This document shows positions 50,580-59,624 of a stretch of 64,000 bases of DNA, in pieces. Position numbers and translations under genes: made by a program. The stretch comes from Bog-756 sp963730685. GTDB lineage: Bacteria; Actinomycetota; Acidimicrobiia; Acidimicrobiales; RAAP-2. The stretch is taken from positions 186,001 through 250,000 of the forward strand of contig CAVSSP010000005.1 in NCBI GenBank assembly GCA_963730685.1. Direction: 5' to 3'. Within the stretch, counting starts at the first letter, position 1. Each line of letters opens with the position of its first letter. The notes beneath the pieces were generated by a model. It was not told the DNA's origin, ran no database searches, and saw only the letters and a program-made list of their open reading frames with translations.

Positions 50580-51816
50580 GTGAATATTCTGGTACTCGGA
50601 GGCGACGGCTACCTGGGTTGGCCGACTGCGCTGTATCTGTCTCGCCGGGGGCACCGGGTGGGCGTCGTCGACAACTTCGCCCGGCGTGGCTACGACTTCG
50701 AGATGGGGGTCGACACCCTGGTCCCCATCGCCAGCCTCCAACAGCGGGTCCGCCGCTGGCGGGAGATCTCGGGCCTCTCCATGGACGTGTACGTCGGGGA
50801 CCTCACCGACGCCACATTCGTGGACCACGTGCTGGACACGTTCGAGCCCGAGGCCGTGGTGCACTTCGCCGAGCAGCGGTCCGCCCCCTACTCGATGATC
50901 GACCGGCAGCATGCCGTCTACACCCAGGTCAACAATGTGGCGGGCACCCTCAACCTCCTCTACGCCATCGCGGAGAAGGACCGGGACATCCACCTGGTGA
51001 AGCTCGGGACGATGGGCGAGTACGGGACCCCCAACATCGACATCGAAGAGGGGTTCATCGAAATCACCCACAAGGGCCGCACGGACGTGATGCCCTACCC
51101 AAGCAGCCCGGCTCCTTCTACCACCTGTCCAAGGTGCACGACAGCGCCAACATGATGTTCGCCTGCCGGATCTGGGGGATCCGGGCCACCGATCTCAACC
51201 AGGGCATCGTCTACGGACATGACACGGAAGAGACGGTGCTCCACCCCGATCTGGCCACCCGCTTCGACTACGACGGCGTGTTCGGCACCGTCTTGAACCG
51301 CTTCTGCGTCCAGGCGGTGACCGGCCACCCTCTGACGGTGTACGGGACTCGGGTGGCCAGACCCGCGGCATGCTGAACATCCTCGACACGCTGGCCTGCG
51401 TCGAGTTGGCACTGGAGAATCCGGCCGACCGGGGTGAGTTCCGGGTGTTCAACCAGTTCACCGAGTCGTTCTCGGTGTCGGAGATGGCCGACCTGGTGGT
51501 GGCCGAGTACGCCGGCGACGCGGTGATCGACCACACCCCCGACCCGCGGGTGGAAAAAGAGGAGCACTACTACCGGGCCGCCCACACCAAGCTGCTCGAC
51601 CTCGGGCTGGTTCCGCACCTCCTCACCTCCTCGGTCCTCCAGTCGATCCTGGCGGTGGCGGACAAGTACAAGTCGAGCGTCGACGTCGCCGCCATCCGGC
51701 CCACGGTCGAATGGCGCAGCACGGCCAGCGACCTCGTCACCGCCGGATCGCCCACCAGGGCCACGGCCAAGGGCGCGGCCGACGAGGTGGCAACCGAGGC
51801 TTCGCTCGACCGGTAG
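50580..51816 (+). CDS. sqdB: UDP-sulfoquinovose synthase; two frame shifts
   Basis: The restored product of about 411 residues aligns by eye with SQD1/SqdB along its length: VLGGDGYLGWPTALYLS (NAD site), VVDNFARRGYD, ASLQQRVRRW, FAEQRSAPYSMID, LVKLGTMGEYGTPNIDIEEG, YHLSKVHDSANMMFACRIWG, TDLNQGIVYG and VFGTVLNRFCVQAVTGHPL. It converts UDP-glucose and sulfite to UDP-sulfoquinovose, the head-group donor of sulfoquinovosyl diacylglycerol. One base is missing near 51,103 (PYPKQPGSF) and the reading moves again near 51,350 (GGQTRGMLNI). GTG 50,580 is used. No sulfolipid glycosyltransferase (sqdX) is adjacent, so that step must be encoded elsewhere. Confidence 0.92.
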
Positions 51817-51912
51817 CCGACCCGCCCGGCCAGGAGCGGCGCTACCGACTGATCACGGTCTGGCGCGGCCGCACCGCCTGCGCGGTGCGGGCCCGGCACT
51901 ATCGTCGTCGGG

Positions 51913-53150
51913 ATGCCGAGGGCCAGACGGAGACGGAGCCGGGGTCGCTCCGCCGACCGTCGGTCGTGGGGCCGGACCGTCCTGTGGGCGCTGCTCATCG
52001 GCGTTCGGGGTGGTCATCGTCGTCGGCTCGCTGGCGGAGATCCACGCCCAGTCGAGCGGCTACCGGGCCTCGACGAACACCGGGTACGCCGCGTTGGCGA
52101 CGCCAGGTGGTCGAGGCATCCAACCGCCACCGGGCGCCGGCTGGCGACGCTGATCGAAAAGGCGCCCACGCTGGCCAACGTCCCCTTCCGCAACACTCCG
52201 GGCCGGACGGCACGGGCGGAGATCCAACAGGGCCTGGACGAGGCGGTGACCGAAGCGGACCAGGAGGCGACCGAGGCGTCGCAGTCTGGCGCCCCCCGAT
52301 CCCACCGGGGGGGTCGACACGGGCCTGGCCGGTGTCATGGCCACCCGCTCGGCCGCCGTGAGCCCGGTCTGAGGACGGCCATCGACCAGGAGCTGGGGAT
52401 GTCCCCGCTGCCTATCGCCGGGGCGCCGCCCACCGTCGCCACGACCACCGTGGCGCCCCTGTCGTCCGCCGGTGAGGCCGCCGATGCCATGAGCGGGGCC
52501 GGGCGGCTCCTTCAGGGTGCCGACAACGCCTACCGGGCCGTGGCGGCCCTGGCACGGCGCCAGCACGTGCCGATCCGGCTGCCCCGGTCGGTATGGGTCA
52601 CCCCGCCGGCGGACGAGGCCCCACTCGGCCCCACCCAACTGGGGGCACTGGGCCCGGCGCTGGCACGCATCGGTGGCGCTCCTCCCCTTCCATCAGCTGG
52701 TGATCACCGCGGTCGGCCTGACCCCCCCGGCCGTGGCCTCGGGTGCGCCCGGCACCGTCGGGACCGGCTGCGGGGTCAACGCCGAATCGGCGGTGGCCGG
52801 CACGACGCCCTCCCAGCTGGCGCCGACGGGAACTGTCACCGCCGATCCGACCGTGACCAACTGCGGGACCGTCGACGAACCGGACGTCACGGTGACCCAG
52901 ACCGTGGTCCTCGCCGACCCGGCGGGGACGCCGCCGCCGCCACCCGCCGCCCGGGGGGCCAGCTCCCACATCCGGGTGGGGACCGATCCGGGCCGGTACC
53001 TCGATGGCGCTCGCCATGCCGCCGGCGGTGGTGGCCGGTGGGCACCGGTACACGCTGACGGTGTCGGTGTCGGTACCCCCCAGCCAGCAGTCGCGCCCGG
53101 GCGGCACGGCTGGGCACGACCAGCAGTTTCTCGTCGACGTCGCCGGCTGA
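51913..53150 (+). CDS. Unknown membrane-anchored exported protein; several frame shifts
   Basis: A very basic start (MPRARRRRSRGRS) precedes one membrane segment (TVLWALLIG, continuing VVIVVGSLAEI). An extracytoplasmic helical region follows (GYAALATRVVEASNR, LATLIEKAPTLANVPF, AEIQQGLDEAVTEADQEATEA). A Ser/Ala-rich middle and a beta-rich end (VITAVGLTPPAVASG, TVTQTVVLADPAG, RYTLTVSVSVPP) finish with QQFLVDVAG. Pieces lie in different frames, with shifts near 51,995, 52,105, 52,290, 52,370, 52,675 and 52,990. The family is not recognised. A role at the envelope is all that can be inferred. Confidence 0.6.
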
Positions 53151-53152
53151 GG

Positions 53153-53172
53153 GGGCGGCCGGTCGGCCGCCC
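53153..53172 (+). terminator. GC hairpin after the membrane protein gene
   Basis: GGGCGGCC and GGCCGCCC form a perfect 8-bp stem with a GGTC loop two bases after the stop at 53,150. No T-run follows. Confidence 0.5.
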
Positions 53173-53302
53173 GTGACCGGCCTCCGCCGGCCTCGCCGAC
53201 GAGCCGCCGCCGGGCCCGCCGACCGGCCCGCCGCCGGCCTCGGTGCCGGTCTCGGTTGGTCAGGCCGCAGGGGTGTGGAACTAGGATTGGCCCATACCAA
53301 CG

Positions 53303-54605
53303 ATGAGTGACGACAGAAGGGTCTGGGGACCAGTGGCCGAGAGCATCACGATCACCGACAACCGCACTGGCGAGTCTCTCGAGATCCCGTTCGAAAACGG
53401 GGGAATCTCAGCCGCACAGTGGGGAAAGCTGCTGCCCGGGGTGTGGTTCTACGACCCGGGCTTCGTTTCCACCGCCGCCTGCGAGAGCGCCATCACCTTC
53501 CTCGACGGCGACGAGGGGATCCTCCGTTACCGGGGGTATCCCATCGAGCAGCTGGCGGAGAACTCGACCTACCTCGAGGTGGCCTACCTCCTCCTCAACG
53601 GCGAGCTGCCGACGACCAGCCAGTTCGAGACGTGGGAGCGGGAGATCACCCTGCACACGTTCATCCATGAGAACGTACGCAAGCGCTTCCTCGAGGGCTT
53701 CCACTACGACGCCCACCCCATGGGGATGCTGGTGTCGGCGGTGGCGGCGCTGTCCACCTTCTATCTCGACGCCAAGGACATCTTCGACGTCGATTCGCGG
53801 AACAAGCAGATCATCCGACTCATCGCCAAGATGCCCACCCTGGCCGCTGCCGCCCATCGGTTCTCGGTGGGCATGCCCTTCGTCTACCCGGACAACTCCC
53901 TGCCGTTCACCTCGAACTTCCTGTCCATGATGTGGAAGATCGCCGAACCACGGTTCGAAGCCGATCCCGTCCTGGCCAGGGCGCTCGACATCCTCTTCAT
54001 CCTCCACGCCGACCACGAGCAGAACTGCTCGACCACCGCCATGCGCGTGGTGGGGTCCTCCCACGCCGATCCGTACTCGGCCACGGCCGCCGCCGCCGCC
54101 GCCCTCTACGGACCGCGCCACGGCGGGGCCAACGAGGCGGTGATCCGCATGCTCACCGAAATCGGCTCCATCGACAATGTGGAACCGTTCATCCGTTCGG
54201 TGAAGGAGGGGTCGGGCGGCCGGCTCCAGGGCTTCGGCCACCGGGTCTACAAGAGCTACGACCCCCGCGCCACCATCATCAAGAAGACGGCGGACGAGGT
54301 CTTCGCCGTCACCGGCAAGAACCCCCTGCTCGACATCGCACTCAAGCTCGAGGAGATCGCCCTCTCGGACGACTACTTCATCTCCCGCAAGCTCTACCCG
54401 AACGTCGACTTCTACTCCGGCCTGATCTACCAGGCGATGGGATTCCCGCTGGAGATGTTCCCGGTCCTGTTCGCCATCCCCCGCACGGCGGGCTGGCTGG
54501 CGCACTGGCAGGAGATGCTCGACCAGGACTCGAAGATCGCCCGACCCCGCCAGCTGTACATCGGAGACGAGCCTCGCGACTACGTCCCGATCAGCTTCCC
54601 GGTAG
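53303..54605 (+). CDS. gltA: Citrate synthase; stop displaced by an indel
   Basis: The 433-residue type II citrate synthase has GVWFYDPGFVSTAACESAITFLDGDEGILRYRGYPIEQLAE-type start (53,440-53,560), FILHADHEQNCSTTAMR (catalytic His), GPRHGGANEAV (His), GFGHRVYKSYDPR and DFYSGLIYQAMGF (Asp). It condenses acetyl-CoA and oxaloacetate. The open frame runs on to 54,775 over the convergent thioesterase, but the natural end is seen one frame over: removing one C near 54,599 gives VPISFR and a TAG at 54,603-54,605. No clear ribosome site precedes the ATG at 53,303, so leaderless translation is possible. Confidence 0.93.
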
Positions 54606-54621
54606 GCCGGCCGCCGGCCGC

Positions 54622-55498
54622 TCAGGTCGCCGCCGGGCTGTCAGCGGCGGGACGGGGCACCTTGCGCATCAGGCCCTCTTGCACCAGCGACACCACCAAC
54701 TGGCCTTCCCTGGTGAACAGGAATCCCCGGGCCAGACCCCTCGCACCCGAGGCGATCGGGCTGTCCATGTCGTAGAGCAGCCACTCGTCGGCCCGGAACG
54801 GCCGGTGGAACCACATGCAGTGGTCCAGGCTCGCACCCATGAAGTCGGCGTCGTCCCAGGTCACGTCGTGCGGCGCCAACATGGTGTCGAACAGGGACAT
54901 GTCCGATGCATAGGCGGCGATGCACGCGTGGAGGAGGGGGTCGTCGGGCAACGTGCCGTCGGCACGGATCCACAGGCGCTGGATCGGCTCCTTGCTGGCA
55001 TTGCGGCTGTAGGGAAGCTCGCCGATCGGTCGCTGATCGATGGGGTGGGGCCGGGCGAACCAGTCACCCAGCGCCTCCCGGTAGGGCTCGAGCCTGGTGA
55101 CCAGCGACTCCAAGCGCCTCGGGGTCGGGGACCGCGGGCATCGGGAACTGGTGGGTCAGGCCGGGCTCGTCCACGTGGAACGACGCCGACAGGTTGAAGA
55201 TGGCCCGCCCGTGCTGGATGGCCACCACCCGTCGGGTGGTGAACGACCGACCGTCGCGGATCCGGTCCACCTCGTAGAGGATGGGGACGGTCGGATCGCC
55301 CGGTCGGAGGAAGTAGGCGTGCAGGGAGTGGGGACGACCGGTCTCCACCGTCCGCCCGGCGGCCATCAGCGACTGGGCGGCCACCTGGCCGCCGAACACC
55401 CGCTGGCGATCCTCGTTGGGGTTGACCCCGCGGAAGATGTTCACCTCGATGGGCTCGAGATCGAGTAGGTCGACGAGGAACTCGAGGGCATCGCTCAC
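54622..55498 (-). CDS. tesB: Acyl-CoA thioesterase II (TesB type); one frame shift
   Basis: The double-hotdog protein of about 291 residues has RVFGGQVAAQSLMAA, HSLHAYFLRPGDP and SFTTRRVVAIQHG in the first half. ADFMGASLDHCMWFHRPF and LYDMDSPIASGARGLARG lie in the second half, with the Asp, Ser/Thr and Gln positions of the TesB active site. It hydrolyses medium and long acyl-CoA. A base near 55,112 splits the frame (VPDPEAL to ESLVTRLEPY). Convergent with gltA. Confidence 0.88.
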
Positions 55499-55555
55499 CT
55501 CTCCATCCTCTCATCCCGCCGCCCCGCCTCTCGTTCCGCGGCGCTCTCTCATCCC

Positions 55556-55617
55556 GCCCCGCCGCATCGCTCCTCGCCCGACCGCCGCCCCGCCGCATCG
55601 CTCCTCGCCCGACCGCC
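55556..55617. repeat. Two perfect tandem copies of a 31-bp unit
   Basis: Bases 55,556-55,586 and 55,587-55,617 are identical and adjacent, in the gap between the divergent tesB and GH1 genes. The flanking bases repeat parts of the same C/G/T-rich motif (CCGCC, CTCTC). No function is apparent; slippage-prone spacer is the simplest view. Confidence 0.8.
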
Positions 55618-55658
55618 CTCGCACCGCCGCCCCTCGCCGTACCGCTAGGTTCTCGACC

Positions 55659-56855
55659 GTGCCCGGCGTCAGGTTCCCCGACCACTTCGTCTGGGGGACG
55701 GCCACGGCCGCCCACCAGATCGAGGGTGGCAACGTCAACAACGACTGGTGGGAGTTCGAACACGACCCGGCGTCCAACTGTGCCGACGTGAGCGGCGACG
55801 CATGCGACTCCTTCAACCGCTACCCCGACGACATGGCGTTCGTGGCCGGGCTGGGTCTCTCGGCCTACCGGTTCTCCCTCGAGTGGAGCCGGATCGAGCC
55901 GGCGGAGGGCGAGTTCTCCCGGGTGGCGCTCGATCACTACCGCCGGATGGCCGCCACCTGCCTCGAGCACGGCATCACACCCGTGGTCACCTTTCATCAC
56001 TTCACCCACCCCCGGTGGTTCGCTTCGGCCGGCTGCTGGGAGTCGCCGCACGCCGCCGACCGGTTCGGGCGCTACTGCGAGCGGGTGACCGCCCACCTCG
56101 GCGATCTGATCGGTGTGGCCTGCACCATCAACGAGCCCAATGTGGTGGCCACGATGGGGTGGCGTCTCGGGCTCTTCCCACCCCGGGTCCAGGACCGGCT
56201 GCGACGCGACGTCGTCAATCACGCCTTGGTGGACGCCCACAAGCGGGCGGTCGAGGTCATCCGAGCCGGCCCCGGCGGCGCGCCGGTCGGACTCACGCTG
56301 TCGATGACCGACTACCAGCTGCAGCCCGGGGGCGAACACTGGCTCGAGCGTCTGCGGCGTCCGTCCGAAGACGTGTTCTTGGAGTCGACCGGCGGGGACG
56401 ATTTCATCGGGGTGCAGGCCTATACCCGCATGAGGGTGGGGCCGGACGGGCCGTTGGCCGGTGAGGACGGTGTTCCCACCACCCAGATGGGCTACGAATT
56501 CTGGCCCGAGGCGCTCGAGGCGACCATCCGCCGTGCCACCGCCGTGACCGGGGGATTGCCGGTGTACGTCACCGAAAATGGCATCGGGACCCACGACGAC
56601 GAGGCCCGGATCGAGTACGTGCGCCGGGCCCTCCAGGGGGTGGGCCGGTGCCTCGACGACGGTATCGACGTCCGCGGCTATTTCTACTGGAGCCTGCTCG
56701 ACAACTTCGAGTGGGTGCTGGGTTACGGGCCGACCTTCGGGATGGTGGCCGTGGATCGGGACACCTTCGAACGCCGTCCCAAGGCCAGTGCGGCATGGTT
56801 CGCCGGCGTCGCCGGCGCCAACAGCATCGGAGGAGTGCCCAGGTCACCGGCATAG
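55659..56855 (+). CDS. Glycoside hydrolase family 1 beta-glucosidase
   Basis: The intact 398-residue GH1 enzyme has the N-terminal signature FVWGTATAAHQIEGG, AYRFSLEWSRIEP, VTFHHFTHPRWF, the acid/base Glu in CTINEPNVVA, the nucleophile Glu in VYVTENGIGTHDD and RGYFYWSLLDNFEWVLGY. It is somewhat short for the family (about 440). No signal peptide: it acts on imported beta-glucosides, beta-galactosides or similar. GTG 55,659 is the only start close to the conserved beginning. Confidence 0.93.
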   Translation: MPGVRFPDHFVWGTATAAHQIEGGNVNNDWWEFEHDPASNCADVSGDACDSFNRYPDDMAFVAGLGLSAYRFSLEWSRIEPAEGEFSRVALDHYRRMAATCLEHGITPVVTFHHFTHPRWFASAGCWESPHAADRFGRYCERVTAHLGDLIGVACTINEPNVVATMGWRLGLFPPRVQDRLRRDVVNHALVDAHKRAVEVIRAGPGGAPVGLTLSMTDYQLQPGGEHWLERLRRPSEDVFLESTGGDDFIGVQAYTRMRVGPDGPLAGEDGVPTTQMGYEFWPEALEATIRRATAVTGGLPVYVTENGIGTHDDEARIEYVRRALQGVGRCLDDGIDVRGYFYWSLLDNFEWVLGYGPTFGMVAVDRDTFERRPKASAAWFAGVAGANSIGGVPRSPA

Positions 56856-56917
56856 TGGCGGCGGGCCGGGCCCGGCCAGCTGAGTATTACGGATTGATGA
56901 CGAGTAAGGTTCTCGCA

Positions 56918-57418
56918 ATGAGTGGACTGACGGTGCGCGTCGAGCATCTGTGGCAGAGGCGCCACACCCCCGAAGCCAAACAGCTGATCCGCTACACGAT
57001 GGTGTCGGTGATCTCGACGATCTTCTCGTTCGGGACCCTCGCCCTGGTGTTCGGTGTACTCCACCTCTGGGGCGAGATCGTCAGCACGGTGTTCGCCAAC
57101 GCGGTGGCGACGTTGCCCTCCTACTTCCTCAACCGGAGATGGGTGTGGGGGAAGGGTGGCCGCTCGCACGTCATGAAAGAGATCGTGCCGTTCTGGGTGA
57201 TGGCCGGCATCGGCATCGTGGTGTCCATCGGCGGCGCCGCCGTAGCCCGGCACATCGGGCGTGTCTACGGCCTCGACCACTTCCAGCAGACCGTGGTGGT
57301 GCTGGCTGCCAACGTGGTGTCGTTCGGGCTCTTCTGGGTGCTCAAGTACATGCTCTACAACCGGCTGTTCCACGTCCATCCGGTCGAGGAGCTCGACGAG
57401 CTCGTCGAGGCCGCCTGA
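56918..57418 (+). CDS. GtrA-family membrane protein
   Basis: The 166-residue protein has four hydrophobic segments with QLIRYTMVSVISTIFSFG and ANAVATLPSYFLNRRWVWG, the hallmark of GtrA/DPMS-linked proteins that help move polyprenyl-linked sugars or cell-wall precursors across the membrane. AAGG lies nine bases before ATG 56,918; ATG 56,897 is in frame too. Unlike the copy at 9.3 kb it is not fused to a glycosyltransferase. Confidence 0.85.
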   Translation: MSGLTVRVEHLWQRRHTPEAKQLIRYTMVSVISTIFSFGTLALVFGVLHLWGEIVSTVFANAVATLPSYFLNRRWVWGKGGRSHVMKEIVPFWVMAGIGIVVSIGGAAVARHIGRVYGLDHFQQTVVVLAANVVSFGLFWVLKYMLYNRLFHVHPVEELDELVEAA

Positions 57419-57503
57419 TACCGGGCTCGCAGGGATGGACCATGTGCACCGGGCGGTCCCGGTGGACCAGAAGGGCGGCGGCCCGACGGCCTAGGTGGTC
57501 CCG

Positions 57504-58292
57504 ATGACCGGCACGGTCACCCACAGCGGCACCCTCGTCCTGGTCATCGCCGTCTTCCTGGCCAGCGCCGTGGAGATGGTGGAGGCCCTGACCATCGTGT
57601 TGGCGGTCGGTGTCACCCGTGGGTGGCGCTCGGCCATCGAGGGGGTCGTCGTCGCCATCCTCACGCTGGCGGCCCTGGTCGTGGTACTCGGCCCCGCGCT
57701 GGTCCACCTGGTCCCCCTCACCACGCTCCGCCTGGTCATCGGCGGGCTGTTGTTGATCTTCGGCCTGCAGTGGTTGCGCAAGGCGGTCCTCCGGGCCGCC
57801 GGGCTCAAGGCGAAGCACGACGAGGACGCCATCTTCGCCCGGGAGGTGGCCGAGCTCTCGGCGGCCGGCCCGGCCGGTCGGCGGGATGCCACCGGGTTCG
57901 TGGTGGCGTTCAAGGGGGTGTTCCTCGAAGGGCTCGAGGTGGTGGTGATCGTGCTCACCCTGGGGACCACCTCACACGACCTCGGGCCGGCCGCCGCCTC
58001 GGCCGCCGCCGCCGTGGTGGTGGTCACCGTGGCCGGCCTGATCCTGGCCCGTCAGCTGTCGTCGGTACCGGAGAACGCCATGAAGATGGGGGTGGGGCTG
58101 ATGCTGGTGAGCTTCGGTACCTTCTGGTCCGGCGAGAGCATCGGGGTCCACTGGCCGGGATCGGACCTGGCCATACCGGTGCTGGTCGGCTTCTACGGGT
58201 TGACCGCGTGGGCCTTGGTGGCCGGGCTCGGGCACCGTGCGGCACCCGACGGGGCGGCGGTCACCCCCGGGGCCGGGGTTCCCAATGGCTGA
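57504..58292 (+). CDS. Multi-pass membrane protein, COG4280-like
   Basis: The 262-residue protein has seven or so hydrophobic segments arranged as two similar halves. Acidic pairs lie in membrane segments 1 (FLASAVEMVEALTIVLAVG) and 4 (FKGVFLEGLEVVVIVLTLG). The E-x-x-E pattern resembles cation transporters (FTR1-like REGLE), but homology to a characterised transporter is not established. The ATG at 57,504 is used; a GTG nine bases before is possible. It overlaps the next small gene by eight bases, so the two form a unit. Confidence 0.7.
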   Translation: MTGTVTHSGTLVLVIAVFLASAVEMVEALTIVLAVGVTRGWRSAIEGVVVAILTLAALVVVLGPALVHLVPLTTLRLVIGGLLLIFGLQWLRKAVLRAAGLKAKHDEDAIFAREVAELSAAGPAGRRDATGFVVAFKGVFLEGLEVVVIVLTLGTTSHDLGPAAASAAAAVVVVTVAGLILARQLSSVPENAMKMGVGLMLVSFGTFWSGESIGVHWPGSDLAIPVLVGFYGLTAWALVAGLGHRAAPDGAAVTPGAGVPNG

Positions 58293-58557
58293 GCCCGGCA
58301 CCGAGGGGTCGTCGGCTCCGACCCACCGCCGACCACTGGTGATGCGGATGGCGTCCGGGTTCGGTCGCTTCTGGTGGGAGTTCCTGATCGGCGACACGCC
58401 CGAGCTGTTCATCGGCGCCGTCATGGTCGTCGGCACCGTCGCCCTGGTCTGCGTCGATCACTCGGTGCGCACCGCCGCCGCCGTCCTGTTGCCGGTCCTG
58501 GTGGCCGGCCTGCTCGCTGCCTCGGTCTGGCGGGCGAGCCGCAGCCGGCCTTCCTAG
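58285..58557 (+). CDS. Small two-helix membrane protein
   Basis: The 90-residue protein has RFWWEFLIGDTPELFIGAV, then two membrane segments (IGAVMVVGTVALVCV; AAVLLPVLVAGLLAASVW) and a basic end. It starts inside the upstream gene (eight-base overlap), which suggests a subunit or partner of that protein. Function unknown. Confidence 0.7.
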   Translation: MAEPGTEGSSAPTHRRPLVMRMASGFGRFWWEFLIGDTPELFIGAVMVVGTVALVCVDHSVRTAAAVLLPVLVAGLLAASVWRASRSRPS

Positions 58558-58616
58558 CCGATCTCCCCTCGGGCTCCCGGGCCCCCGCCGGCCCGTCCGG
58601 TGTCGCGGTCCGGCCC

Positions 58617-59105
58617 TCAGTCCCGAAAGTTGTTGAACTGCAGCGGAATCCCGAAGTCCTCGGCCTTGAGCGCCGAGATGACGGCCTGCAGGTCGTCCCG
58701 CTTCTTCCCGTTGACCCGGAGCTGGTCCCCCTGGGTCTGGGCGCTGACGCCCTTCAGGCCGAGGTCCTTGATGAATTTGTTGATCTTCTTGGCGTGGTCG
58801 GAGGAGATGCCGGCCTGGATGGCCAACCGCTGCCGGGCGGCCCCGCGTGAGGCCTCCTCGATCTTGCCCACGTCGAAGGACTTGAGGGACACCTCCCGCT
58901 TGACCAGCTTCTCTTGGAGCACCTGGTACAGCGCCCGAAGCCGATCCTCCGTCGACGAGTGGAGGAGGAGCTCCTTGTCGGTGAGCTCGATCGTGGAATC
59001 GGTCCCTTTGAAGTCGAAGCGGGTGGCGGACTCGCGATTGGCCTGGTCGACCGCGTTTCGTACCTCTTGCATGTCGACTTCGGAGACGACGTCGAAGGTG
59101 GGCAT
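58617..59105 (-). CDS. yajQ: YajQ family nucleotide-binding protein
   Basis: The 162-residue product has MPTFDVVSEVDMQEVRNAVDQA, RFDFKGTDSTIEL, AIQAGISSDHAKKINKFIKD and the end FGIPLQFNNFRD, all typical of YajQ. Family members bind nucleotides, in one studied case cyclic di-GMP. ATG 59,105 gives the family start; the frame runs further upstream into tRNA-Tyr without meaning. Confidence 0.95.
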   Translation of the reverse strand: MPTFDVVSEVDMQEVRNAVDQANRESATRFDFKGTDSTIELTDKELLLHSSTEDRLRALYQVLQEKLVKREVSLKSFDVGKIEEASRGAARQRLAIQAGISSDHAKKINKFIKDLGLKGVSAQTQGDQLRVNGKKRDDLQAVISALKAEDFGIPLQFNNFRD

Positions 59106-59149
59106 CCCGAAACAGTAGCGCCGCGTGACGGGATATCCTTCCGCCCTGC

Positions 59150-59231
59150 GGGTCGGTGCCCGAGCGGCCAAAGGGAGCAGACTGTAAATCTGCCGGCATT
59201 GCCTTCGAAGGTTCAAATCCTTCCCGGCCCA
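59150..59231 (+). tRNA. tRNA-Tyr(GTA)
   Basis: The acceptor stem GGGTCGG pairs with CCGGCCC. The loop CTGTAAA sits on GCAGA/TCTGC, there is a long variable arm, and the T-loop is GGTTCAAATCC. The discriminator is A and CCA is not encoded. This class II tRNA is divergent from yajQ. Confidence 0.95.
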
Positions 59232-59241
59232 CGCAGCGAGT

Positions 59242-59277
59242 CCCTGGTCAGGGAGCCGAAAGGTTCCCTGACCAGGG
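59242..59277 (+). terminator. Hairpin terminator of tRNA-Tyr
   Basis: CCCTGGTCAGGGA and TCCCTGACCAGGG form a perfect 13-bp stem with a 10-base loop, 10 bases after the tRNA 3' end. A G-run follows instead of a T-run. Confidence 0.75.
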
Positions 59278-59624
59278 GGGTGTCAACCGGCGCCTCGACC
59301 GGGGGAGTGGGGGCGGAGGGTGATGCCCAACGGGCCGCGACGCCACCGGGCCCGGGGCGACGGGTCTCGCCGGGAGGGGCGGCTCCGGATCCGACGGGTT
59401 CCCGGACGTGGATCGGAATACCCTTCCCTCCCGCACTTGCCGCCGCCGGGTGGTTGGTTACAATGCCGTTACGGAATGGTTGCGGCCGGAACTGTCCCGA
59501 AATCCGGGAACGGGTCCGGCGGGGGTACGTGGCATACCGCAGGCGTGGCCGGCGTGGTGTTGGGTCGCCGGACCAAACTGGCACAGATTCGTCTGTTCGA
59601 CCGAGGAGAAGCCCCCACAACCTC
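59278..59624 (+). promoter_or_regulatory. Leader of the mannosyltransferase gene with a candidate SigA promoter
   Basis: This 347-base gap has no gene. TTGCCG at 59,437-59,442 and TACAAT at 59,459-59,464, 16 bases apart, resemble a vegetative promoter about 160 bases before the start at 59,625. GAGGAGAA at 59,602 is the closest purine-rich site. Confidence 0.4.

Noticed and set aside
54606..54775. C-terminal extension of citrate synthase
   Set aside because: It reads antisense over the thioesterase gene; the normal stop is visible one frame over at 54,603-54,605, so the extension results from one extra base.
58914..59624. Extension of the mannosyltransferase frame back through tRNA-Tyr and antisense to yajQ
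   Set aside because: It would translate a tRNA and its terminator; homology begins only after 59,625.
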